Source: Tolypothrix sp. NIES-4075 (GTDB taxonomy: Bacteria; Cyanobacteriota; Cyanobacteriia; Cyanobacteriales; Nostocaceae). Taken from it: a stretch of DNA of 64,000 nucleotides. The stretch covers positions 496,001-560,000 of the forward strand of contig NZ_BDUC01000002.1 in the NCBI RefSeq assembly GCF_002218085.1, given 5' to 3'. The translations under genes were made by a program, and so were the position numbers. Of this stretch, positions 26,243-32,743 are shown piece by piece. The notes under the pieces are model-generated. The model saw nothing but the letters and a program-made list of their open reading frames with translations, was not told the DNA's origin and did no database searches. Position 1 is the stretch's first letter. Each line of letters opens with the position of its first letter.

Positions 26243-27238
26243 ATGGAAATTGTGCCCCTAATTGTTTCGGCAATATCAACAATATCAATAGCAGTAATTG
26301 CCGTGTTGGTTCTGCAACTTAAAAAGAGCTTAAATGCTACGATAACAGAGCAAGAAAAACTATTAAAATTTGTAGAAGCCGCTAATCAGTTAAATAAAGA
26401 GCAATATCAGATAACTGCTGAAGCTCGAAAAAAGCAGATTGAATCTTTTGAAAATGTCAAAAATCAGTTTGCAAGTATAATTGAAGGAAGTTCGGATCTG
26501 GAAAATCGTCTGGTTGAGGTACTAGAAGTTAACAATAATTCTAGAGAAAGTCTCAGCCATTTGGTGCAGGATAACGCAGAAACGCACTTAGCAAAGTTGC
26601 AAGCGCTAGCTAATCAATTAGAGATAATTACACCTGTGTCATCGCAGGTTGAAAATATAATTCAAGGAAACTTAAATCTAGAAAATCGGCTACGAGAAAC
26701 AATTGGCAATTTCCTACAAAGCAATCTAGAGATGCAACAAGAAAAGTTGCAAGCACTAGGAGATAAACTCGAAACATTTGCATCTGTACAAACCCAAGTT
26801 GAAACTTTAATTGCAGCCAACTCAAATCTAGAAAATCGCTTGAGTAAGTTACTAGAAGCCGATAATAATTCTAGAGAAAGCCTTGCTCATTTGGTGCAAA
26901 GTAAAGATATACAACTAGAGAAGTTACAAACGCTAGAGAAGAAACTCGATACATTTGCAACGATGCACAATCAAGTTGAAAGTCTGATTCAAGCAACTTC
27001 AAATCTAGAAAATCACCTGAAAGCAAGCATCGCTGAGTTAGTGCAGACTAACACAAATATACAACTAGAAAAATTACAAATCCTAGTTGATAAATTACAG
27101 GGATTTGAAAGTGTAAAAACTCAGCTTGAAAATTTAGTTCAAGTAACCTCAAATCTAGAAAATCGCTTCACAAATTCGCAGGAAGCTAACAAACCAAAAA
27201 GCAAAGGATTTAAAAAGAGTACGCAAGGAATTGATTAA
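26243..27238 (+). CDS. Membrane-anchored coiled-coil repeat protein
   Basis: 331 residues from ATG at 26243; the frame can be extended to a TTG at 26216. One N-terminal membrane helix (LIVSAISTISIAVIAVLVLQL) is followed by about 290 residues of helical coiled coil. Five repeats of about 50 to 58 residues share the pattern KLQ-L--KL-TF---Q-QVE-LI---SNLENRL, some with SRESL-HLVQ. At DNA level AATCTAGAAAATC recurs. I recognise no family. Methyl-accepting-like or RmuC-like coiled coils are superficially similar, but signature motifs are absent. A structural or tethering role is the best guess. Confidence 0.75.
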   Translation: MEIVPLIVSAISTISIAVIAVLVLQLKKSLNATITEQEKLLKFVEAANQLNKEQYQITAEARKKQIESFENVKNQFASIIEGSSDLENRLVEVLEVNNNSRESLSHLVQDNAETHLAKLQALANQLEIITPVSSQVENIIQGNLNLENRLRETIGNFLQSNLEMQQEKLQALGDKLETFASVQTQVETLIAANSNLENRLSKLLEADNNSRESLAHLVQSKDIQLEKLQTLEKKLDTFATMHNQVESLIQATSNLENHLKASIAELVQTNTNIQLEKLQILVDKLQGFESVKTQLENLVQVTSNLENRFTNSQEANKPKSKGFKKSTQGID

Positions 27239-27242
27239 TAAT

Positions 27243-27345
27243 GTAATTCGTAGTCAGCGGTAAACCGCTCAAATCTTCGATTTTAAGGGCTGTTAGCGTT
27301 CGCGTAGCGTCTCGTAGAGAAGAGAAGCTTTCCCGTAGGGTAGCC
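27243..27345. repeat. Dispersed repeats after the coiled-coil gene
   Basis: ATTCGTAGTCAGC (27244-27256) is the reverse complement of the GCTGACTACGAAT motif found at 35695. It is followed by GCGTTCGCGTAGCGTCTCGTAGAGAAG, related to the repeat that forms the gmd C-terminus. Confidence 0.7.
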
Positions 27346-27363
27346 CTTACTACTTTTCCCTAA

Positions 27364-27386
27364 CCCCCCGTTTTCGGGGGGCTTTT
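27364..27386 (+). terminator. Rho-independent terminator
   Basis: CCCCCCG (27364-27370), loop TTTT, CGGGGGG (27375-27381), then CTTTT. Orientation suits the plus-strand coiled-coil gene. Confidence 0.8.
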
Positions 27387-27397
27387 AGGTAACAAAA

Positions 27398-27964
27398 TTA
27401 ACTTGACGCTGAGTTTGCCGCTTCAGATACTTTCGCTGCTGCTGGAGTACCACCCATGCGAATTTCAGAAGTGAAAGAAGCCATGCTAAAGCCACCAAAA
27501 CGCTTTAAGACACTTACCCGCATCCGTAAGTTGGGACTAGCAAACCACAGACGCTCTTCAGACCACATGGTTTCGTATTCTGTAATTAGTGTCAATGCGT
27601 CGTCACTGCCCATTTTATAGCTGCCGGCGACTGGAGCTTTCTCCGCATAACCCATTTCTCGCAGCAACTTACCTTCATTGGGATTGTCTTCATTGGGGAC
27701 AGTAACCAACACTGTAGAACCAGTGTGTTTTTCTTCATCCCATTCCATTGTCCCATTCCAGGTAACTCTAGCGCCACAGGAAGCATGTTTTGGGTCAATT
27801 TCGTACTGCTGACACAATTTCGCAACCTCTGGATGATCTGCTGCTAGCATCTCAATCACAATATCTGACTTGCCGTCTTCAGATTGCTTGAAAGCCAAGT
27901 GATGACTGGTACGATGAGAAAACCATTTACCAGCGCTCAATTCAAAAAATTCTTGAATATTCAT
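27398..27964 (-). CDS. CpcS/CpeS-type phycobiliprotein chromophore lyase
   Basis: 188-residue lipocalin-like lyase that attaches phycobilin to the Cys-84-type site of phycobiliprotein subunits. Start at 27964 (MNIQEFFELSAGKWFSHRTS); 13 further upstream residues lack support. Family features are FFELSAGKWFSHRTSHHLAF, the WNGTMEWD strand, YETMWSEERLWFASPNLRMR, and the SMASFTSEIRM C-terminal strand. CpcS-III, CpcU, CpcT and CpeS subgroups cannot be separated by eye; CpeS/CpcS is the nearest match. The NblB-like gene lies about 280 bases upstream on the same strand. Confidence 0.9.
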   Translation of the reverse strand: MNIQEFFELSAGKWFSHRTSHHLAFKQSEDGKSDIVIEMLAADHPEVAKLCQQYEIDPKHASCGARVTWNGTMEWDEEKHTGSTVLVTVPNEDNPNEGKLLREMGYAEKAPVAGSYKMGSDDALTLITEYETMWSEERLWFASPNLRMRVSVLKRFGGFSMASFTSEIRMGGTPAAAKVSEAANSASS

Positions 27965-28017
27965 AAATGAAATTACCTTTGATCGAGATGCGAAAAATCC
28001 CACTTATTAAAAAATAG

Positions 28018-28206
28018 CAGGAGGGGAGTGGGGAGTGGGGGAGTGGGAGACAAGGGGGACTCCTTGGGGACAAGGGGGACAAGGAGACAAGGGGGACTCC
28101 TTGGGGACAAGGGGGACAAGGGGAAAGGAAAGAATTATTACCAATGCCCAATTACCCATTACCCATTACCAATTCCCAATGCCCAATTCCCAATGCCCAA
28201 TGCCCA
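28018..28206. repeat. Large short-tandem-repeat array upstream of the lyase gene
   Basis: GGGGAGTGGG, GGGGGACTCCTTGGGGACAA (twice) and AATTCCCAATGCCC units. One of the longest arrays of the window, between the lyase and NblB-like genes, with no coding content. Confidence 0.9.
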
Positions 28207-28241
28207 TTACCCTAGTCTTCATCTGTTGAATGCTGATTGTA

Positions 28242-28913
28242 TCAACTTGCTTGTTCAAGTCGCTTGAGGGAAATTCTCGCGGCTTCGGAAACATGAGAAT
28301 GGTTGTCTTTTTCTAAGTATTTCAAAGCCGAAACTGTCTTGGCACTGGGAAGATTACCTAAGGCTTCTGCGAGACGTTGACGTACTAACCAATCTTCTGA
28401 TTGGGCAAAGCGCAGGATATGATCTACAGAGTTAATGTCTTTAATTTCTCCCAATGCGGCGATCGCTGCTTGTTGTATTACTACTTCTTCACTCTTCAAC
28501 GCTTGAATCAGTACATCATGAGCGCGGGGGTCTTTAATATTACCTAAGGAAACCGCCGCACTAAAGCGCACTAGCCAGTCAGTATCCTCGTAAAATGCTC
28601 GTGACAACGGCTCAAATGCTCTAACATCACCTAAGTATCCTAACGCGCCAGCGGCATCAGCACGTATACCATAATCGGGGTCAGATTCTAAAATTTTTAC
28701 TAAAATGGGGTAACATTCTTCTGTCGCTTTAACTCCCAAAGCAAATACTGCCATTGATCGCAGTTGCAGAGATTCGTCATCTAACACCTTTTTAATTAAA
28801 GGTACTGCGTCCTCATTGGATACATGCCGCAAATTGGCAAGCGCTACCATGCGATCGCCTAAGTTCTCACTTTCTAACTGACTGGAAATTTCTTGTACGC
28901 TTAGATTTGTCAT
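28242..28913 (-). CDS. HEAT-repeat protein, NblB-like
   Basis: 223 residues made almost entirely of HEAT repeats, for example DRMVALANLRHVSNEDAVPL, LRSMAVFALGVKATEECYPI, IRADAAGALGYLGDVRAFEPL and VIQQAAIAALGEIKD. Length and repeat sequence resemble NblB, a phycocyanobilin-lyase-like protein needed for phycobilisome breakdown during starvation. Its location beside a CpcS-type lyase fits. CpcE/F-type lyases share HEAT repeats and are the main alternative; they are usually longer or located by cpc genes. Confidence 0.7.
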   Translation of the reverse strand: MTNLSVQEISSQLESENLGDRMVALANLRHVSNEDAVPLIKKVLDDESLQLRSMAVFALGVKATEECYPILVKILESDPDYGIRADAAGALGYLGDVRAFEPLSRAFYEDTDWLVRFSAAVSLGNIKDPRAHDVLIQALKSEEVVIQQAAIAALGEIKDINSVDHILRFAQSEDWLVRQRLAEALGNLPSAKTVSALKYLEKDNHSHVSEAARISLKRLEQAS

Positions 28914-29030
28914 CTAATTTAAGCTTCTTTACTTATCTTTACTTTATAAGTAACATTACGGCTCTATCAATGCATAAGTCAGATGGTAGGTTTTTCCGTA
29001 CCTGTTGGGAAATATATATTAGAGATATGT

Positions 29031-29636
29031 TTAATTTTTGACGACGCTAAATCGTCCTAGATGTTCTTCTCCCTGACGTTCGGGTATCGAATTCGTTACT
29101 GGTATCAAAGAATGAATTTGAAAATCTGTCTGAAAGTAGTGGCGAATTTCCTCTGGAGTCATTCCAAAGGGAGGACCACCGGGACGATTATGTGTTAAAA
29201 ATAACCCAATTAGTTGTCCTTGCGGTTTTAAAATTGATTTGGTCAGTTGCACGTAAGCTCGACGCTGTGCTGGTTCGATGGCACAAAAGCAAGTGTGTTC
29301 GAGTACGTAATCGAAATAATTTTCATATTCTGCTGGTAAATCAAAAATGTTTCGCTGTAGGAATTTAGCGGAACTTTGAGAAGCTTCAGCTAAAGCGATC
29401 GCTTCGGTAATTGCCGATTCTGCAAAGTCAAATCCGATAACTTCAAATTGATGTGCGGCAAATAGCAAAGCATCATAACCGCGACCACAGCCTAACACTG
29501 CAATTCGACCGGGAGGAGGTGCTGTTGTCGATTGTAAAAGAGTCGCGAAAGGTGGTGCAGCTTGTTTTATATCCCAGCGATCGCTTTTCTCTTGATAGCG
29601 CTGTTCCCAATATTCGGGGTTAGTTATTGATTGCAT
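29031..29636 (-). CDS. SAM-dependent methyltransferase, TPMT-like
   Basis: 201 residues from the ATG at 29636; a longer frame to 29744 lacks support. N-terminal NPEYWEQRYQEKSDRWDIKQA is characteristic of thiopurine/thiol methyltransferase (TPMT) family members. The Rossmann core has IAVLGCGRGYDALLFA (motif I), VIGFDFAESAI (acidic loop), and DYVLEHTCFCAI (motif III). The C-terminal GPPFGMTPEEIRHYF also fits. Members methylate small thiols, halides or other nucleophiles. Substrate unknown. Confidence 0.88.
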   Translation of the reverse strand: MQSITNPEYWEQRYQEKSDRWDIKQAAPPFATLLQSTTAPPPGRIAVLGCGRGYDALLFAAHQFEVIGFDFAESAITEAIALAEASQSSAKFLQRNIFDLPAEYENYFDYVLEHTCFCAIEPAQRRAYVQLTKSILKPQGQLIGLFLTHNRPGGPPFGMTPEEIRHYFQTDFQIHSLIPVTNSIPERQGEEHLGRFSVVKN

Positions 29637-29784
29637 AAAGTTGCTATTTTGTAAAGATGCATAAGTGGGATGTGAAGAAAAATTAGAAAACGAACCGCCA
29701 AGATGCCAAGATCGCCAAGAGAAGAAAGATATGGAGAGTTTCACGCTCTTATTTTGGACTGCTGTAGTTTTATTTCCCTACTCC

Positions 29785-31224
29785 CTACTTCTCTTTACGT
29801 TGTTTGAGTTTGAGCAAAATTTCTGCGTGTACTTCGCGGGTAAGTGGATAAAAATAAGCTAATATCAAGCCACAAATTAAGGCGATCGCTGGGATGGGAC
29901 CAATGGAAAAGCGAATGACGTCTAATACTGAGTTTGGTTGAATTGGTATGGCAATTTGAGTTGTGGGTTTAATATATCCTGCTGTTCCCAGTCTTTGTAG
30001 TACGATGTTAACGGCAATTCCTAAACAGATTTTTTGTACAAATACGATGAAACTATAAAAAATGCCTTCACGTCGCTGTCCTGTGTTTAATTCATCAAGT
30101 TCAATTACATCAGGTAACATCGACCAAGGAACAAGATAAGCTGTAGATACTCCAAAACCTGCCATGACTGCTAAAACGTACATCAATACAACTTGACCGG
30201 GTTGTACGAAAAACAGTCCACCTTGGGCGATAATCCACAAACTCATTCCCATAAAGTATACAGCTTGTTTGCCGTAACGCCGACTGACAGCATTCCAAAC
30301 AAATAGCATAGCCATCGCGGTTCCTTGCACTGCCAAAAGTACTAAGCTAATGTGCCATTGGGGAAGACGCATCCAACTGGTGACATAATAAGGTATAATC
30401 CCCGCAGTCAGTTGTACAGCTAACCAAGAACATAAATAAATACCGACTACGAATAAGAAAGGACGATTGGTAAAAGCAATTTTCAGTTGCTGCAATATCG
30501 GTATAGATACACTTTGCTCAGTTTCTGGATGTAATTTGGCGACAGCTTGAGCGCGTTTTTTAGTTCCCCAAACACACCAGTATACGGGCAAAACTGAGAT
30601 GATTGCACAAATTGCTCCTAATAAAAGATACTGTTGGCGGCGATCGCTTGGAACAAGTAAAGAAATAACTAAACCGATAATTAAGGCAAGAATACTACCG
30701 CCAATCGAAAAGGAAAAGCGATAACTGTTCAAACTGGTGCGTTCGTCGTAGTCTTGGGTTAGTTCTGCTGTGAGGGCGGTATATGGTAAATTAACAATTG
30801 TATAAAAGGCATTAAATAAAATCGATATAGCAGTGTAATACCAAAATAAACCCCACTGATTGGCATTTTCGTTATTACTAAAGTGTGGTACAATCCACTG
30901 CAAAAAGAAGAAAATTCCAAAGGGAACTGCTCCCCAAATCATCCAAGGATAACGTCTTCCCTGCTTGCTTTGAGTGCGATCGCTCAACACTCCCACCATC
31001 GGATCGTTGACAGCATCCCACACTTTACCGACTAATTGAGTTTGTCCGGCTAAATTGGGATTTAAGCCAGCTACATCCGTTAAAAAAGGCGATAAATAAG
31101 AAATGCCAATCATCGCTGCGATCGCTGTCCCCAAATCCCCCGCACCAAAAGCGAGTTTGGTACTTACGTTTAGCTTTTCCGTTTCCGCAGGTTGAGAATA
31201 GGCATTATCGTCAGAATCGTTCAT
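29785..31224 (-). CDS. GPH-family sugar:cation symporter (MFS)
   Basis: 479-residue membrane protein of about 12 helices. It starts with KLAFGAGDLGTAIA, then GKVWDAVNDPMVGVLSDRTQSKQGRRYPWMIW: the KxWDAxxDPxxG(x)LxD and GRRRPW signatures of the glycoside-pentoside-hexuronide:cation symporters. DEFDELNTGQRREGIFYSF-like ELDELNTGQRREG near residue 380 is also family-typical. It likely takes up a sugar or sugar acid with a cation. The gene neighbours give no clue to substrate. Confidence 0.88.
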   Translation of the reverse strand: MNDSDDNAYSQPAETEKLNVSTKLAFGAGDLGTAIAAMIGISYLSPFLTDVAGLNPNLAGQTQLVGKVWDAVNDPMVGVLSDRTQSKQGRRYPWMIWGAVPFGIFFFLQWIVPHFSNNENANQWGLFWYYTAISILFNAFYTIVNLPYTALTAELTQDYDERTSLNSYRFSFSIGGSILALIIGLVISLLVPSDRRQQYLLLGAICAIISVLPVYWCVWGTKKRAQAVAKLHPETEQSVSIPILQQLKIAFTNRPFLFVVGIYLCSWLAVQLTAGIIPYYVTSWMRLPQWHISLVLLAVQGTAMAMLFVWNAVSRRYGKQAVYFMGMSLWIIAQGGLFFVQPGQVVLMYVLAVMAGFGVSTAYLVPWSMLPDVIELDELNTGQRREGIFYSFIVFVQKICLGIAVNIVLQRLGTAGYIKPTTQIAIPIQPNSVLDVIRFSIGPIPAIALICGLILAYFYPLTREVHAEILLKLKQRKEK

Positions 31225-31291
31225 AATATGTTGCGCTCATATTAAAATAAAAAGTTTGCTATCCGTGTTTTAGCTATAAATTATATTCTTT

Positions 31292-31846
31292 ATGCCAGAC
31301 CTTTACGTTTCTTGGTCAGATTATCACCAGAAAATTGAACAACTGGCTGCTCAGATTTATCAATCTGGTTGGGAATTTAACCAGATTGTCTGCCTTGCCA
31401 GAGGCGGACTCAGGATAGGAGATATAATTTCCCGTATATACGACCAGCCATTAGCAATATTAGCCACATCATCTTACAGTGGTTCTGGCAAGCAAGAAAG
31501 AGGCAATTTAATTTTCTCGCGCTACATCACGATGACTAGCGAAAAGTTAGGTTCGCGAATTCTCTTAGTAGATGATTTGGTAGATTCAGGTGTGACGCTG
31601 CAAGAAACTATTCCTTGGTTAAAGGAAAATAATGAGTTTCCCATTGAGGAAATCCGCACCGCTGTACTTTGGTATAAAGCGTGTTCCGTGATGGTTCCCG
31701 ATTACTACGTCGATTATTTAGCAGATAATCCCTGGATTCATCAACCCTTTGAGCATTACGAACACATGAAGCCGGCGGAACTTGCGGAAAAGGTCAGAGG
31801 AAGAGACGCGATTAATCGCGTCTCTTCTATAAAAGGCACGGGGTAA
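31292..31846 (+). CDS. Phosphoribosyltransferase family protein
   Basis: 184 residues. The PRPP-binding motif RILLVDDLVDSGVTLQETIP is clear, with the hood-like FNQIVCLARGGLRIGDIIS at the N-terminus. This group includes Gpt/Hpt-like purine salvage enzymes and proteins annotated only as phosphoribosyltransferase. The purine specificity loop is not diagnostic. The C-terminal 20 residues (GRDAINRVSSIKGTG) are encoded by an inserted palindromic repeat. Confidence 0.85.
   Translation: MPDLYVSWSDYHQKIEQLAAQIYQSGWEFNQIVCLARGGLRIGDIISRIYDQPLAILATSSYSGSGKQERGNLIFSRYITMTSEKLGSRILLVDDLVDSGVTLQETIPWLKENNEFPIEEIRTAVLWYKACSVMVPDYYVDYLADNPWIHQPFEHYEHMKPAELAEKVRGRDAINRVSSIKGTG
31800..31827. repeat. 28-bp perfect palindrome, copy 1
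   Basis: Core GACGCGATTAATCGCGTC within a 28-base perfect palindrome (centre 31813/31814), at the end of the phosphoribosyltransferase gene and read as RDAINRVSS. Other copies lie at 35191 and 58671. Confidence 0.85.
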
Positions 31847-31863
31847 TCCCGTCCATACAGGAG

Positions 31864-32178
31864 TTATAACTCCTCCTCTTGCATGATAGAATCGTAATCC
31901 TGCCCTCTGTTAAAAACACCGTGGATGATCACCCGGTCATCTTTCACGGAAAAGGCGATGGTGACACGTTTGGCATACCCAATAACCCGCAAATCCGGTC
32001 GCAGGTCATCACGTTTGGTTCCGCGTTCTGGGAAGGTGGAAAGACCTTGGCAAAAGGCAATGATGCCGCTGATGTAACGCTCTGCCCGCTCCTCTCCCCC
32101 ACGGTCGGCGATATAAACGTAGAGACTGCCGAGTTGTTGCTCTGCCCGTGGTGAGAAGATGACGCTGTATTGTTTGAT
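31864..32178 (-). CDS. ParE/RelE-family toxin, no canonical start codon
   Basis: 104 codons reading IKQYSVIFSPRAEQQLGSLY, later TFPERGTKRDDLRPDL and VFNRGQDY. This is the ParE fold pattern: SPRAEQQL helix, FPERG loop, RPDLRVIGYAKRVTIAF strands. The frame follows directly on the amber stop of the antitoxin gene, in the same frame. Its first codon after the TAG is ATC (32178-32176), and no ATG, GTG or TTG occurs before late in the frame. Either translation starts at a rare ATC, or readthrough makes a fusion, or the toxin is dead. The rest of the frame is intact, and the stop is TAA at 31864-31866. Confidence 0.72.
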   Translation of the reverse strand: MKQYSVIFSPRAEQQLGSLYVYIADRGGEERAERYISGIIAFCQGLSTFPERGTKRDDLRPDLRVIGYAKRVTIAFSVKDDRVIIHGVFNRGQDYDSIMQEEEL

Positions 32179-32463
32179 CTAGCTCTGCTCTGCGGTAGTC
32201 CGCTTGTGATACCCAGAGCGGATACGCGCCATGATCTGCTCTGCGGGGACACCCAGCGTTGCATCAGCTTCACATTCGTCATAGCTTTTGACAACTTCTT
32301 CGCGCAGCCACTTTTCAACAGCAGCATCACGCGCCTGGAGGGTACGCAGACCGTCCCGGATAACTTCACTTTCCGTAGCATACTCGCCCCTAGTGACTTT
32401 AGCCTTGACCATTTCCAGCATGTCATGAGGCAAGGTGATCGTGAGTGCCTGTGTCGTTCTCAT
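32179..32463 (-). CDS. ParD-like antitoxin
   Basis: 94 residues. Ribbon-helix-helix N-terminus (TQALTITLPHDMLEMVKAKV) then GEYATESEVIRDGLRTLQARD, the CC2985/ParD family pattern, and a charged toxin-binding tail. ATG at 32463 has AGGAGA 7 bases upstream. The stop is TAG at 32181-32179, followed at once by the toxin frame. It is expected to bind the toxin and the palindrome at 32497. Confidence 0.9.
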   Translation of the reverse strand: MRTTQALTITLPHDMLEMVKAKVTRGEYATESEVIRDGLRTLQARDAAVEKWLREEVVKSYDECEADATLGVPAEQIMARIRSGYHKRTTAEQS

Positions 32464-32496
32464 AAGGGGTTCTCCTAGTTAAAGCCAACTTCTCAC

Positions 32497-32519
32497 AGTG
32501 TATGATTAAATCATACACT
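32497..32519. promoter_or_regulatory. Palindromic operator of the parD-like gene
   Basis: AGTGTATGATT (32497-32507), A, AATCATACACT (32509-32519): a 23-base perfect palindrome centred about 45 bases before the antitoxin ATG. Antitoxins of this class bind such sites to repress their own operon. Binding is inferred. Confidence 0.65.
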
Positions 32520-32520
32520 T

Positions 32521-32625
32521 AAATCAGACGCTGATTTGGTTGCTGCGGGAGTCCCAAAAGAAGATATTGTGCTGGGATTTCAGTCACCATTTATGAGGCA
32601 GTTTACAGAATACGCTGTAAATTAG
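32521..32625 (+). pseudogene. xisI 3' remnant
   Basis: 35 codons, DLVAAGVPKEDIVLGFQSPF, then MRQFTEYAVN and TAG. This is the conserved C-terminus of XisI, the small protein that, with XisH, controls fdxN-element excision in heterocystous cyanobacteria; xisH/xisI-like pairs are widely scattered in cyanobacteria. Everything before residue DLV is absent, and the ParD operator abuts the cut. It is therefore a fragment, apparently truncated at the TA module. Confidence 0.75.
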
Positions 32626-32743
32626 GGTCTTTTCAAAAGAGAGAACTGGGGAATCTAAATATTTTTAAATTATTTACTGAGATATTTTTTAAGTCTGGTA
32701 TTAGTTGTGTCACACCCACAGCCCAGCTAGGAAACACAAATAC

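Noticed and set aside
31879..32154. 91-codon plus frame and a 160-codon minus frame over the toxin
   Set aside because: They are shadows of the ParE-like frame, which alone shows family motifs.
32705..32743. Longer N-terminus of the CHAT protein from a TTG
   Set aside because: The ATG at 32744 gives a proper signal peptide, and the extension is Cys/His-rich and not typical.
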